Source: Roseibium sp.
Lineage (GTDB): Bacteria; Pseudomonadota; Alphaproteobacteria; Rhizobiales; Stappiaceae
NCBI GenBank assembly: GCA_017643925.1
Contig: JAEPML010000014.1
Span: 62,001-126,000, forward strand
Direction of reading: 5' to 3'
Length of the DNA stretch: 64,000 bases
The notes beneath the pieces are model-generated. The model searched no databases. It saw only the letters and a program-made list of their open reading frames with translations, and was not told where the DNA came from. Position numbers and translations under genes: made by a program. Positions within the stretch are counted from its first letter, which is position 1. Every line of letters starts with the position of its first letter. Of the stretch, positions 35,991 to 45,141 are shown piece by piece.

Positions 35991-37505
35991 TCACTCCCCC
36001 CTCGGAAACCGCTGACCTTCCTCGACCTCGTTCAGGTCCATGTGATTGCGCATGTAGCGTTCCGAGGCCTTTTGCAGGGGTTGGTAGTCCCAGGGGAAAT
36101 AGGCACCGTTTCTGAGGGCCTCGTAGACGATCCAGCGACGCGCCTGGGACTGGCGGACTTCCGCATCGAAAGCAGACATGTCCCAGCGCACGCGGACCGC
36201 GTCTGCAAAGCGGGAGCAGGTGTCCGCATGCGTGGGGTCGGTTGCCAGGTTCGTAAGCTCGTAAGGGTCGTCAGCCAGGTTGAAAAGCTGGGGCGGGTCA
36301 AGCTCGCAATGGATGTATTTCAGGTCGCCTTCCCGGATCCCGACCAATGGTGCGTAGGAGGCTTCGGCTGCATATTCCATCAGCACGGGGGAGGTTCGCT
36401 CACTGCCGTTCGCCAGCGGGACAAGGCTTTCCCCATCCGTCCAGGGCATGATTTCGCTCATGTCGATGCCGGCCAGATCACACACGGTGGGCAGCACGTC
36501 CAGCGTGCTGACGGGCGCCTTTATCCGGGTCGCCGCCAGGTCCTTGTCGGCGATCATCAGGGGCACACGGGAAGAGCCCTCGAAGAAAGTCATCTTGAAC
36601 CAGAGACCGCGCTCGCCGAGCATGTCGCCATGGTCGGATACGAACAGGATGGTTGTGTCTTCAGCAAGGTCCATTGCCTCAAGCGCATGCAGGATCTCGC
36701 CGATCTTGTCGTCCAGGTAGCTGATGTTTGCAAAATAGGCGCGGCGGGAGCGGCGGATGTCTTCGTCGGTGATGTTGAAACTGCGCCAGTCATTGGCGTC
36801 GAAGATACGTTTTGAGTGCGGGTCATGGTCTGCGTAGGCCATGGCCGTGACGTCGGGCAACAGGTGGTCGCAGTCCTCATATAGATCCCAATATTGTTTG
36901 CGCGCCACATAGGGATCATGCGGGTGGGTGAAGCTTACGGTCAGGCAGAATGGCCGGTCATATTTGCCACGGCCATAGTCGTAGATCTTGCGCACGGCCT
37001 GGAAAGCGACGTCGTCGTCATATTCCATCTGGTTGGAAATCTCGGCGACGCCTGCGCCGGTGACCGAACCCATGTTGTGATACCACCAGTCAATGCGTTC
37101 ACCGGGCTTGCGATAGTCCGGCGTCCAGCCGAAATCTGCCGGGTAAATGTCGGTGGTCAGGCGCTCTTCAAAACCGTGCATCTGGTCAGGGCCGACAAAA
37201 TGCATCTTGCCGGACAGGCAGGTCGTGTAGCCGGCTCGGCGCAAATGATGGGCATAGGTCGGGATATCGGAGGCGAATTCGGCCGCGTTGTCATAGACGC
37301 CGGTGCGACGGGGCAGTTGGCCAGACATGAAGCTTGCCCGCCCCGGCGCGCATAATGGCGATGCGGTATAGGTATTCTCGAAACGAACAGACCGGGACGC
37401 CAGCTTCTTGAGGTGCGGTGCGTGCAGGAAGTCGGCCGGACCATCGGGGAAAAGCGTCCCGTTCAACTGGTCAACCATCAGGATCAGGATGTTTTTTCGG
37501 TCCAT
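35991..37505 (-). CDS. betC: choline-sulfatase
   Basis: 504 aa, family length. Hydrolyses choline-O-sulfate to choline and sulfate, feeding glycine betaine synthesis. NILILMVDQLNG starts the alkaline-phosphatase-like fold with the Asp metal ligand. SPLCAPGRASFMSG holds the C-x-P-x-R site (Cys52) converted to formylglycine. THPHDPYVARKQYWDLY and FVSDHGDMLGERGLWFKMTFFEGSSRVPL are the metal and substrate segments typical of choline sulfatase, and the C-terminal tail (DYQPLQKASERYMRNHMDL) is BetC-specific. No betA/B/I genes are adjacent. A BetI-like operator lies 64 bases upstream. Confidence 0.93.
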   Translation of the reverse strand: MDRKNILILMVDQLNGTLFPDGPADFLHAPHLKKLASRSVRFENTYTASPLCAPGRASFMSGQLPRRTGVYDNAAEFASDIPTYAHHLRRAGYTTCLSGKMHFVGPDQMHGFEERLTTDIYPADFGWTPDYRKPGERIDWWYHNMGSVTGAGVAEISNQMEYDDDVAFQAVRKIYDYGRGKYDRPFCLTVSFTHPHDPYVARKQYWDLYEDCDHLLPDVTAMAYADHDPHSKRIFDANDWRSFNITDEDIRRSRRAYFANISYLDDKIGEILHALEAMDLAEDTTILFVSDHGDMLGERGLWFKMTFFEGSSRVPLMIADKDLAATRIKAPVSTLDVLPTVCDLAGIDMSEIMPWTDGESLVPLANGSERTSPVLMEYAAEASYAPLVGIREGDLKYIHCELDPPQLFNLADDPYELTNLATDPTHADTCSRFADAVRVRWDMSAFDAEVRQSQARRWIVYEALRNGAYFPWDYQPLQKASERYMRNHMDLNEVEEGQRFPRGE

Positions 37506-37568
37506 GATGTCTGGTCTCCCCCTGGACAGGTCCGACTAAGATGCTTGATGTCTCATGATGCTGGTTTT

Positions 37569-37588
37569 TTGATTGGCTGATCAATCAG
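37569..37588. promoter_or_regulatory. candidate BetI operator upstream of betC
   Basis: TTGATTGGCTGATCAATCAG: dyad arms TGATTG/CAATCA around a 6-base centre. From memory this resembles the E. coli BetI site (ATTGATTGG...TTCAAT...). It lies in the shared region between betC and the merR-type gene. Confidence 0.45.
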
Positions 37589-37661
37589 AATCGTCGCGCC
37601 GTTGTTCCCTGCCGCCAGGTTTTCGATCCGGGATGCGGAATGCGACCCTTGCAGAAAGTGC

Positions 37662-37692
37662 TTGACCTGGAGTGCACTCCAGCCTTTAGGGA
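37662..37692 (+). promoter_or_regulatory. MerR-type promoter with operator in a 19-bp spacer
   Basis: TTGACC (-35, 37662-37667), then a spacer of 19 bases, then TAGGGA (-10, 37687-37692). Inside is a perfect 16-bp palindrome CTGGAGTGCACTCCAG (37667-37682). An overlong spacer filled by a dyad is the hallmark of promoters untwisted by MerR-family activators. The controlled start codon is 28 bases downstream. Confidence 0.75.
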
Positions 37693-37720
37693 AGACAAAT
37701 CGTTCCGTTCGGAGACTGAC

Positions 37721-38203
37721 ATGCGGATTGGAGATCTTGCCCGAATATCGGGGCTTTCGACCGACACCTTGCGCTACTATGAGAAGATCGGGCTGTTGCC
37801 GCGCGCCTTGCGCGATGCGGGTGGGCGGCGCATCTACGATGAGACCATTCTCAGGTGGATTGATTTTCTCGGACGGCTCAAATCGACGGGCATGGGCATC
37901 AATGATCGCTTGCGCTACGCGCAATTGCGCTCCCGTGGCAGTGCGTCGCTGACGTCTCGCCGCCAGATGCTCGAGGCCCATCGCCAAAAGGTTGCCGATG
38001 ACGTCGACAAGCTGACCGAGATGCTTGGCGTTCTGGACGAAAAAATCGATCTCTACAGAAGGATGGAAGCGGGAGACCCCGTTGATCCGTCTTTCGAAAA
38101 CTGCGCCCGGACCGAACACGGAGCGCACCAAGACCCGAGGGAACCTCCCCATGAGCGAAGCGCTCGAACGCGGACGCAAGCTGACGCAAACACTCAATCC
38201 TGA
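37721..38203 (+). CDS. MerR family transcriptional regulator
   Basis: 160 aa. MRIGDLARISGLSTDTLRYYEKIGLL is the MerR winged helix-turn-helix, followed by the R-x-Y wing (GGRRIYDET) and a long dimerisation helix (MLEAHRQKVADDVDKLTEMLGVLDEKIDLYRR). No metal Cys set is visible, so the effector is not an obvious metal. The promoter at 37662 suggests autoregulation. The final 30 or so residues (REPPHERSARTRTQADANTQS) read through the start of the next gene in another frame and look like low-value sequence; the functional protein probably ends near FENC. Confidence 0.87.
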   Translation: MRIGDLARISGLSTDTLRYYEKIGLLPRALRDAGGRRIYDETILRWIDFLGRLKSTGMGINDRLRYAQLRSRGSASLTSRRQMLEAHRQKVADDVDKLTEMLGVLDEKIDLYRRMEAGDPVDPSFENCARTEHGAHQDPREPPHERSARTRTQADANTQS

Positions 38204-38534
38204 CCTGGAGGCCATTCTCAGCGAGCGTTACGACACGCTGTTACCGGAGTTTTCCGAAAGTCTGATCGAATGGGCCTATGGTCGGCATTACGCCCGCCCC
38301 GGCCTGGACATGAAGACCCGGCAGTTATGTACGATCGCGGCACTTGCCGTGCTCGGCGGCCAAACCGCTCCGCAGCTCAAGATCAATATCGAACACAGCC
38401 TCGCGGCCGGAGCCACTCGGCAGGAAGTCGTCGAAGCGATCTGGCAGATGGCCGTCTATGGCGGGCTGCCAGCAGCGATCAACGGGCTGAATGCCGCGCG
38501 AGAGGTTTTCGAAATCCTGGATCGGCAAGCCTAG
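38151..38534 (+). CDS. carboxymuconolactone decarboxylase family protein
   Basis: 127 aa all-helical protein. LIEWAYGRHYARPGLDMKTRQLCTIAALAVLGGQTAPQLKINIEHSLAAGATRQEVVEAIWQMAVYGGLPAAINGLNAARE is the CMD domain: E-x-W-x-x-x-Y, then R-x-L-x-T-I-A and H-S-A-x-x-x-G-A-T-x-x-E. It lacks the Cys-x-x-Cys of AhpD peroxidases, so it fits gamma-carboxymuconolactone-type enzymes or proteins of unknown substrate. It overlaps the MerR gene by 53 bases, in a different frame, and is therefore controlled with it. Confidence 0.87.
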   Translation: MSEALERGRKLTQTLNPDLEAILSERYDTLLPEFSESLIEWAYGRHYARPGLDMKTRQLCTIAALAVLGGQTAPQLKINIEHSLAAGATRQEVVEAIWQMAVYGGLPAAINGLNAAREVFEILDRQA

Positions 38535-39382
38535 GCGATTTCAGTTCCGCTGATGATCGGCGCAAATTCCGGAACGGCATTGTAGATGTGGTCCAAGAGG
38601 GCCCTGACCCGGGCATTGGTCTTCAGGTCCGTGTGAGTGAGTATCCAGATATCCATGTCCGGAAGGGGTGAATGACCGGGCAGACGGATCAGGCCGGGAT
38701 CGGTGTCGCCCTGAAAGCAGGGCAGAATACCAATCCCCTGGCCGGCACGGATCAAGTGGGCTGCCGACTGCAGGCTGCTTGCGGTCGCGACAACGTGGGC
38801 CGGAAGAACGGGTGCCCGGGCAGGTTCGTAATCAAGGGCGATCCACCGATCGAGCCTGGGGCGCTCGACCAGGTACTTCGGTGCGACATAGGGGCATATC
38901 GGGCTGGCGGCAAGTTTCCGCCCGATGGCACTGTCGGGTGGGGTGTTCGTGATGCGGATCACCACATCGGCCTCTCGGCGCGACAGGCTCGACAGAGCGT
39001 CCGACATCACGAGTTCCAACGTGATCATCGGAAAGTGGCGCAGGAAGTCATCAATCACCGGGGCGAATACATTCAGGTAGAGCCCCTCGGTCACGGACAG
39101 GCAGACGGGACCGGCAAGGCTGGTGTCTTCGGCAAAGGCTGCACGGCTGATGGCTGCGGCATCCGCTTCCATCCGTTCGGCCATCGGCACGATCCGATGC
39201 CCCAGCGCAGTTAGTGTTCTCCCCTCCGGTCCGGGTTCAAAGAGCGGCCCGCCTAGATCCGCCTCGAGTGCCTTCAACTGCCGGGCGACTGTGGAATGGG
39301 TGGTGTTCAGTGTACGGGCGGCCCGCCGAACCGAACCCTCGCGGATGAAAGTCAGAAAAGCGCGCAGGTGGTCCCAATGCAT
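38531..39382 (-). CDS. LysR family transcriptional regulator
   Basis: 283 aa. DHLRAFLTFIREGSVRRAARTLNTTHSTVARQLKALEADLGGPLFE is the LysR helix-turn-helix, and the C-terminal substrate-binding fold carries LELVMSDALSSLSRREADVVIRI and GIGILPCFQGDTDPGLIRLP. It most resembles LysR proteins of the group with short, ungapped effector domains; the ligand is unknown. Its stop overlaps that of the convergent CMD gene by four bases. It does not share a divergent promoter with any enzyme gene. Confidence 0.9.
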   Translation of the reverse strand: MHWDHLRAFLTFIREGSVRRAARTLNTTHSTVARQLKALEADLGGPLFEPGPEGRTLTALGHRIVPMAERMEADAAAISRAAFAEDTSLAGPVCLSVTEGLYLNVFAPVIDDFLRHFPMITLELVMSDALSSLSRREADVVIRITNTPPDSAIGRKLAASPICPYVAPKYLVERPRLDRWIALDYEPARAPVLPAHVVATASSLQSAAHLIRAGQGIGILPCFQGDTDPGLIRLPGHSPLPDMDIWILTHTDLKTNARVRALLDHIYNAVPEFAPIISGTEIA

Positions 39383-39518
39383 GCGGGAATTCCAATTGGA
39401 TGAAAAACGAAACAGTGCATGGGATTAATGGACGAAATCCGCTCCATGGCAAGTGGTCCTTCCTCGCCATGGAGCGTTTGTGACTTTCCGGGCCGATCCG
39501 TTCGACCCGAACCAATTG

Positions 39519-42044
39519 TCAGGCCGCGGCGACTTCCTGAAGGAAACGGTCGATGCGGGTGGTGACATCCGACAGCTGTTGGGTCGCATTGCCGGTAATC
39601 TCTTCCATTTCGCGTGCCGACTGACTGGTCTCACTGGACCCCTTGGAGAGATCGCCGATCGTTTCGGAGACGCTGCTGGTCTGGGAGGCTGCCTGCGAGA
39701 CACCCGTGGTGATCTCGCTCGTCGCAGCTGCCTGCTGCTCCACGGAGGCAGCCATGGCGGCGGCCGTTTCATTGACCTCTTCCATCATGTTCATGATGCC
39801 GCTGATCGCCTGGACAGCCGCGTCCGTCGAGCTTTGAATCTCGGCGACCTGGCTGGAAATCTCGTCTGTCGCCTTGGCCGTCTGTCCCGCCAGAGACTTG
39901 ACCTCCGATGCGACCACGGCAAATCCCTTGCCGGCTTCTCCCGCGCGCGCAGCCTCGATTGTGGCGTTCAGGGCAAGCAGGTTGGTCTGTTCGGCAATGT
40001 CCTGGATCAGCTGGACCACGGCACCAATGCGTTCGGCGGCTGCCGAAAGACCTTTCACCTGGTCATTGGACGTTCGTGTCGCGGTTGTTGCGGTGTCGAC
40101 CTGTGTCAGCGTGTCATTGACCTGGCGACCGACTTCCTGCACCGAAGCGCTCAACTCCTCGGTCGCTGCAGCGATTGTCTGCACGTTGCCGCTCGCCTGG
40201 CTGGACGCGTTGGCCACATCCTCGCTCTTGCCGCTGGTTGTCAGGGCGATGCCGGACAGGAGTTCCGCGGTCTGGTCGAGTTGCTGCATGTTGCCGGTCA
40301 CGGTCGCGAGCGCCGTTTCAATGTCCTGCCGGAATTCGGAAACGAGCACGTCGACGGTTTCCTGGCGCCTGCGAACCTGTTCCTGATCGGCGCGGGTCTG
40401 TTCCTCGAGGCGCAGCCGTTCGTCTTCGCGCTCGGCAAAGGTTGCGACAGCCTTGGCCATATGGCCAATCTCGTCACGGCGCCGCGCGGCGGGCAGATCC
40501 AGATCCGTGTCGCCGTCCTTCAGTCTCTGCATGGCAGCTGTCAGGCTGCCGATCGGCCGGATGATGGCACCGGACAAGAGGACAACAAAGGAAATGCCAA
40601 GCACAAGCGCGAGCGCCAGCGTGACAAAGATCTGCGTCTGAGCTGCCCCGGCACCTGAAACAGCGGTTTCACCGGCTTCGGTGCTGACAGAGGCGGCCTG
40701 CTCGGTCATGTCCGCAGCCGCAACATTGAAGGCCTCTTCGCTGGCACGAAGCGCTCCCATGGACGTTTTCACTTCGGCAAAGGCCTGATCAAGCTTGGGC
40801 AGGGCATCAGTCCCCACGCTGACCAGCGTTTTCAACGGGCCGCCGAGCAAGTCGTTCAGGACTTTGTCCTTGCTGTTCTTGGCCGCGGATTTGCGAACTG
40901 AATCCAGGTTTTCAAGTTCTGACTTCGCCCCGGCGAGATAGAGATCGAACGATTCTGCTGCGGTTTCCGACGGGGTGTTCAGGTAGTCGGAATAGGCGGC
41001 GCGCACACCAAGGACATTGCGAGCGATGCTCTGCGTATAGTTCGAGAGAAGCGCAATATCGGCGGAGGCCTTTTCAAAGCTTCGCAATTCGTTCGTCAGT
41101 TCGTCGATCGGTTTCTTGGCATCGTTTGCGATCGCGCTGGCAAGGTTCGTCAGATCCTCAACGACCGGCTTCAGCTCCGTCGCCCAGAAACCGTCTGCCG
41201 GTCCGGATTTCACGTGGGCCTTGAGCAGTTTCTCGAATTTCTTCGCAGTCTTGGTCAGCTTCTTGACGTTGGACTTGATGGTCTTGGTCTTGACGGTTCG
41301 GCGAACACCCTTGGCATCCTTGTCGAGCGCCTTGACCCGATTGCTCAGGTTCTTCGCCAGCGTGGCATCCGGGTTGGCCGCGAAAGTTGCCGCTTCCTGA
41401 GCAAGTACACTCACCGTAATGCGAATGTTGCTGAGGCGCGGGGCAACAGAGGCCAGATTGTTCATCTTGCCGCTGTTGTTCAGGGCGATACTGGAACGAT
41501 AAGTCTCAAGCGCCTTGTAGTCGTGAAAGGCCTTGTCGGTCGTCGCAACGAGACTTGCTGTCAGTGTGTTCAAGCTGGCCACGGACTGATCGCGCGACTG
41601 CCGGTTTTCGATCAACGTACCAAAACTGGTTTCCAGATCCGTGACGATTGCAGAAAGGGTTGCGGCCGCTTCGGGCCGGTCGCTTCGTAGCTGACCGCTC
41701 TCGGCTCCCAGGAGATCGATCTCCGTCTTCACGGCCTGGGCGGCCTCCTCGGTGCCGTTCCGACTAAACGCCTGGGCATTGCCAAGAAGTCTCGGGACCG
41801 TTCCGAGAAGTTCGTTCGAGGTCTTGGCAACGGTTACCGTATTCTGGACTTCCGTTGCTGCAATCAGGCCACTTGCACCAACACCGGTGGCAGCGAGCAA
41901 CATGGCACCAAAACCAATCTGAAGCTGGGTCTTGATCGGCCAGTCGAAGAAAAAACGATTGCCGGTGGGGGCGGCTGATCCGATTTCACCTGAAGCGGTT
42001 TTCGACCGGTCCAACCTTTGAAACGGGAGCTTTGGGAACTTCAT
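39519..42044 (-). CDS. methyl-accepting chemotaxis protein
   Basis: 841 aa. TM1 is at about 38-60 ([19 protein letters not shown]). An unusually long, helix-rich periplasmic domain (about 60-470) follows, then TM2 ([21 protein letters not shown]), a HAMP domain ([23 protein letters not shown]...[15 protein letters not shown]) and the signalling hairpin ending [20 protein letters not shown]. The hairpin tip [35 protein letters not shown] is the CheA/CheW contact. The C-terminal tail has no visible CheR pentapeptide. The sensory region shows no Cache, 4HB or PilJ motif that I can name. No che genes are adjacent. Confidence 0.93.
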   Translation of the reverse strand: MKFPKLPFQRLDRSKTASGEIGSAAPTGNRFFFDWPIKTQLQIGFGAMLLAATGVGASGLIAATEVQNTVTVAKTSNELLGTVPRLLGNAQAFSRNGTEEAAQAVKTEIDLLGAESGQLRSDRPEAAATLSAIVTDLETSFGTLIENRQSRDQSVASLNTLTASLVATTDKAFHDYKALETYRSSIALNNSGKMNNLASVAPRLSNIRITVSVLAQEAATFAANPDATLAKNLSNRVKALDKDAKGVRRTVKTKTIKSNVKKLTKTAKKFEKLLKAHVKSGPADGFWATELKPVVEDLTNLASAIANDAKKPIDELTNELRSFEKASADIALLSNYTQSIARNVLGVRAAYSDYLNTPSETAAESFDLYLAGAKSELENLDSVRKSAAKNSKDKVLNDLLGGPLKTLVSVGTDALPKLDQAFAEVKTSMGALRASEEAFNVAAADMTEQAASVSTEAGETAVSGAGAAQTQIFVTLALALVLGISFVVLLSGAIIRPIGSLTAAMQRLKDGDTDLDLPAARRRDEIGHMAKAVATFAEREDERLRLEEQTRADQEQVRRRQETVDVLVSEFRQDIETALATVTGNMQQLDQTAELLSGIALTTSGKSEDVANASSQASGNVQTIAAATEELSASVQEVGRQVNDTLTQVDTATTATRTSNDQVKGLSAAAERIGAVVQLIQDIAEQTNLLALNATIEAARAGEAGKGFAVVASEVKSLAGQTAKATDEISSQVAEIQSSTDAAVQAISGIMNMMEEVNETAAAMAASVEQQAAATSEITTGVSQAASQTSSVSETIGDLSKGSSETSQSAREMEEITGNATQQLSDVTTRIDRFLQEVAAA

Positions 42045-42322
42045 TTTGCAGATCCGAGTTTGCAGGGTTCGGAAAACGGTGCCGAAAATTGATTAATAAA
42101 GAGGCAAAGCAATTTGACCATTTCCGACATGCCATGGCAAAAATGCGAATTCAATTTTTTTAGGCAGGTGAAAGAAATTGCTAAGTAAGACCTAGCGTTC
42201 GTCCGAGGTTGCTCTCGTATTTCATGTGGATAATATTTGTGACATCAGTTCTCAAAAATGGATAATTTTCAGTCCGTTTGGCCGAAGGTATCACAGTTGC
42301 ATTCCAATCAAGGAGTGTACTG

Positions 42323-42622
42323 ATGACGTATGAAATCAACCTGCTTCACGCAGATATTCCGGAGACCATGAAGGGCGATATGCGCCTCGGGCTCATGCAT
42401 GAAGGCCGACAGGTCGCGGCGCTTGAATACAGCTGGGACGACACCAGGTTCACCGCTGTTTTTGTCGGAAACGCGCCCAGCCTTCCGCATCCTGCGCATC
42501 CAGTCTTCCTCTTGCAGAAGCCGATTGCCGCGATCCAGGCCCTGAAGACCCGGGACCACACATTGCCAACGGACGTCTTCAAGGACCATCAGGTTTCAAT
42601 TGAGGTGGAGGCAGGCCAATGA
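42323..42622 (+). CDS. small cytosolic protein of unknown function
   Basis: 99 aa, start chosen at the ATG at 42323 with AAGGAG twelve bases upstream. MTYEINLLHADIPETMKGDMRLGLMHEGRQVAALEY-like sequence is mixed alpha/beta with no signal or membrane segment. I do not recognise the family. Its stop overlaps the start of the next gene (ATGA), so both are translationally coupled and probably act together. Confidence 0.6.
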   Translation: MTYEINLLHADIPETMKGDMRLGLMHEGRQVAALEYSWDDTRFTAVFVGNAPSLPHPAHPVFLLQKPIAAIQALKTRDHTLPTDVFKDHQVSIEVEAGQ

Positions 42623-43281
42623 GCGTTTTGAGGAAACAGTTTTTGGCGCCGCTGGTGTTTGCCCTGGGCATCGGGTCTTCAGCCGCAAATGCCGAACCCG
42701 TAGGTATCTTCGCGCTACTGGAGGACAATCCCCCGAACCTCTCGCTGTCTGCGGCCGCCCAAGGATGTTCGGTGGCGCGTCAAGGCGGTGTCCTCGCACG
42801 CCAGGGCAATCTGGACCTGCCCGAAGTGGCCGGCTTCGCCCTGTTGAGTTGCGATGACAGGCTTCTCGATGACCCGAAAAGGGTGGAAGCTGCCTTTGGT
42901 GGTCAGTCCCCCCTGGTTACCCTGGAAGGGGGATTGACCAGTTTCGACATTCCGAGCGGCGTGCCAGATCCTCAAAATCGCGAGTACATCATCAAGCTCA
43001 GCTATTACAACAACGCCGACCTTGTCGGCAGAACGGCTGACCTTGAAGAACTTCAGCAGCTTGTCCGGCCGCTGTCGGATCCCTATCGCAACGAAAAGTT
43101 TCTGGAGGTCCACCGTGCATCCGGCATGCGCACACCTGACGAGGTGGTGGTGATCTACTATGAGAGCCCGGCAGCAGGTGACCGGTTCCGGGAGAGCAAC
43201 CAGGCGGTTCTCGAAAAGGTCGGCGCTTTCAACAAGAAGCACCTGGTGTCCTTCGTCTATCTGATCGCGAATGCCGACTGA
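42619..43281 (+). CDS. secreted protein of unknown function
   Basis: 220 aa. Signal peptide LRKQFLAPLVFALGIGSSAANA. The mature part has two cysteines (QGCSVAR and LLSCDDR) that may pair, then IIKLSYYNNADLVGRTADL, and a C-terminal stretch VVIYYESPAAGDRFRESNQAVLEKVGAFNKKHLVSFVYLIANAD. No family that I recognise. It is coupled to the preceding 99-aa gene; one is cytosolic and one exported, an unusual pairing. A weak hairpin follows at 43293. Confidence 0.65.
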   Translation: MSVLRKQFLAPLVFALGIGSSAANAEPVGIFALLEDNPPNLSLSAAAQGCSVARQGGVLARQGNLDLPEVAGFALLSCDDRLLDDPKRVEAAFGGQSPLVTLEGGLTSFDIPSGVPDPQNREYIIKLSYYNNADLVGRTADLEELQQLVRPLSDPYRNEKFLEVHRASGMRTPDEVVVIYYESPAAGDRFRESNQAVLEKVGAFNKKHLVSFVYLIANAD

Positions 43282-43292
43282 ACTCCGGTGTA

Positions 43293-43316
43293 AGGGGCGG
43301 TCCTTAGGGCCGCCCT
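43293..43316. terminator. weak terminator-like hairpin between convergent genes
   Basis: GGGCGG (43295-43300) and CCGCCC (43310-43315) around TCCTTAGGG, followed by TATGTTTCC. The stem is short and its right edge touches the stop codon of the convergent MarR-type gene. Confidence 0.4.
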
Positions 43317-43794
43317 ATGTTTCCTTGTTCTTGTTGTCATCCTTTTTCTCGCGCGCGGCTTCCAGAAGCCTGATGAGCATAGAACGAAAAAGTTCCAGGT
43401 CTTCCTTGCCGAGCGTGCCCTCCAGTTCGCTTTCGAGTTGGCGCAGCAATTCCCCCGCCTTCATCCGCGCCTGCTGTCCCAGTTCGGTCGGTACGGGCAG
43501 CTTGTCGCGTTTGCTTCCCGGCACCGGTTCCAGACGGAGTGCGCCCAGTTCCACAAGGCGTGACACCCCGGCATGAACCGCCTGTCGGCTGACACCCTTG
43601 TCGCGGGCCAGTTCGGAAATTGTGCGGGGGTTCCGGTTGATCATCATGAACAGATTGGCATCGGCCGGCCGCGCGGCATCAAGACCCGTTCCTTTCCGCA
43701 GCTCAACCATGCGCTGGTCCAGGAGTTCGTTCAGGTCCGCGATCAGGCCGTGAATGTTCGTGAAGCGCGGTTGAGTCGGTTTTTTGTCATCCAT
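43315..43794 (-). CDS. MarR-like winged-helix transcriptional regulator
   Basis: 159 aa starting MDDKKPTQPRF (ATG at 43794). Helix-turn-helix with NRNPRTISELARDKGVSRQAVHAGVSRLVELGALRLEPVPGSKRDKLPVPTELGQQ, the MarR recognition helix and wing, flanked by dimer helices (LIADLNELLDQRMVELRKG and LLRQLESELEGTLGKEDLELFRSMLIRLLEAAREK). No Cys sensor is visible. It is divergent from an FrsA-like hydrolase gene, with an inverted-repeat operator between them that it may bind. Confidence 0.82.
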   Translation of the reverse strand: MDDKKPTQPRFTNIHGLIADLNELLDQRMVELRKGTGLDAARPADANLFMMINRNPRTISELARDKGVSRQAVHAGVSRLVELGALRLEPVPGSKRDKLPVPTELGQQARMKAGELLRQLESELEGTLGKEDLELFRSMLIRLLEAAREKKDDNKNKET

Positions 43795-43823
43795 GCTTGA
43801 CAGTCTCGAAGCGCGTCTCCACA

Positions 43824-43850
43824 TTGTCAATTGTCAACCATGATTGACAA
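43824..43850. promoter_or_regulatory. candidate MarR operator between the divergent genes
   Basis: TTGTCAAT ... ATTGACAA: 8-bp perfect arms with an 11-base centre (43824-43831 and 43843-43850), plus a second half site TTGTCAA at 43831-43837. It overlaps the ribosome-site side of the hydrolase gene (start 43863) and lies 30 bases from the MarR gene start. Spacing and symmetry fit a MarR-type repressor site. Confidence 0.55.
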
Positions 43851-43862
43851 AAGGAGGATGTA

Positions 43863-45095
43863 ATGCGTTTTGGAAACGGGGTCTGTGGTGCTGCACTTAT
43901 TGCGGCGATGTATCTGGGCATTCTGCCGCTTGGGGCGCAGGAGATTGACGGCACACGCTTTCGGGCACCGGAAGAAGGGACTTGGTACCATTCCATCGAA
44001 CCGGAAAGCTGGGTTCACATTGGCGGAGACAGAACGGAAATAGAGGATGTTCTGACCCGCATCTCCACTTCCGGAACTGAACGGAAAGTGCCTGACGACC
44101 CGGCTTTTCAGGGAGAGGGCAGTTGGGTTGCCGAATGGTCCAGGGCCGGGGACCTGGCCCTCAGGGAAGGCCGCGCTCTTGCCGTCGCTGGAGAACAGGA
44201 CGCCGCCGTGAACCGGCTTCGCGCAGCGGTGACCTATTTCCTGCGGGCATCTTCACCTCACACCGACGATCCGCTTCAGCGGGCCGCCTTGAAAAAGGCG
44301 CAGGAAAGCTATGGGCTCCTTGCCGAGAACCATGAGCTGACCATCAAGGAGATCGAGGTTCCTTTCGAGGATCGCTCATTCAAGGCCTGGCTTCATCTGC
44401 CCGCGACGCAAGGACCTGTTCCGGTGGTTGTTGCCTCAATGGGATCCGATGTCGCCAAGGAGGAGTTGCTTCCTTATTTCGAGAAGCAACTGGCGATCCG
44501 GGGCATTGGCCTTTTGTCACTGGACATGCCCGGCATGGGAGCCTCGGCCGATTGGAGGTTCTCCCAGGACACAGACAAGATCCACGTCGCAGCGGTAAAT
44601 CATCTGAAGACACTTCCCGAGATTGACGGACACAATCTGTTCATCCAGGGCGCCAGTTTCGGTGGGCACGCTGCCGCCAGGGCCTGGCTTGCGCGTCCGG
44701 ACCTCGATATTGCCGGTGTCCTGTTCATGTGCGGACCGGTGCACAGCGCATTGGTCGCGCCACCACAGGCCTATGCACATTTTCCCCAGTTCACCATGGA
44801 TGGTGTGCGAACCCGGTTCGGACTGGCCCCGGACGCTGGTTTTGACGAGATCTCCACCTTCGCGCGTACGCTCTCGCTCAAGAAGCAGGGATTGTTCGAC
44901 GGACCCGCCATTGGAACGCCAATCTTTGCCATTTTGACCAACAACGATCCGGTAATTCCTCTCGAAGATGTCGATGCGTTTCTGTCTCGAGGCACCAACG
45001 TCAAGAAAGTCGTCTACGACACGCCGGGCCATTGTCCGGAACGCGACTCGCGCGAAGCCATGGCAGCCAGCTGGGTGCAGGACCAGCTGCGATAG
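43863..45095 (+). CDS. FrsA-like alpha/beta hydrolase, exported
   Basis: 410 aa, preceded by AGGAGG. Signal peptide VCGAALIAAMYLGILPLGA. A helical N-terminal region (to about 150) precedes a hydrolase fold with VVVASMGSDVAKEE, LLSLDMPGMGAS, FIQGASFGGHAAARA (nucleophile Ser), AILTNNDPVIPL (Asp) and TPGHCPERDS (His). Order and length resemble E. coli FrsA (414 aa), though FrsA itself is cytosolic. Probably an ester hydrolase in the periplasm. Controlled by the adjacent MarR-type gene by inference. Confidence 0.83.
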   Translation: MRFGNGVCGAALIAAMYLGILPLGAQEIDGTRFRAPEEGTWYHSIEPESWVHIGGDRTEIEDVLTRISTSGTERKVPDDPAFQGEGSWVAEWSRAGDLALREGRALAVAGEQDAAVNRLRAAVTYFLRASSPHTDDPLQRAALKKAQESYGLLAENHELTIKEIEVPFEDRSFKAWLHLPATQGPVPVVVASMGSDVAKEELLPYFEKQLAIRGIGLLSLDMPGMGASADWRFSQDTDKIHVAAVNHLKTLPEIDGHNLFIQGASFGGHAAARAWLARPDLDIAGVLFMCGPVHSALVAPPQAYAHFPQFTMDGVRTRFGLAPDAGFDEISTFARTLSLKKQGLFDGPAIGTPIFAILTNNDPVIPLEDVDAFLSRGTNVKKVVYDTPGHCPERDSREAMAASWVQDQLR

Positions 45096-45141
45096 GCCGG
45101 CTGGTCTGGGAAATCTGCTTGCCGGGCCAAAAGAGGTGAAA

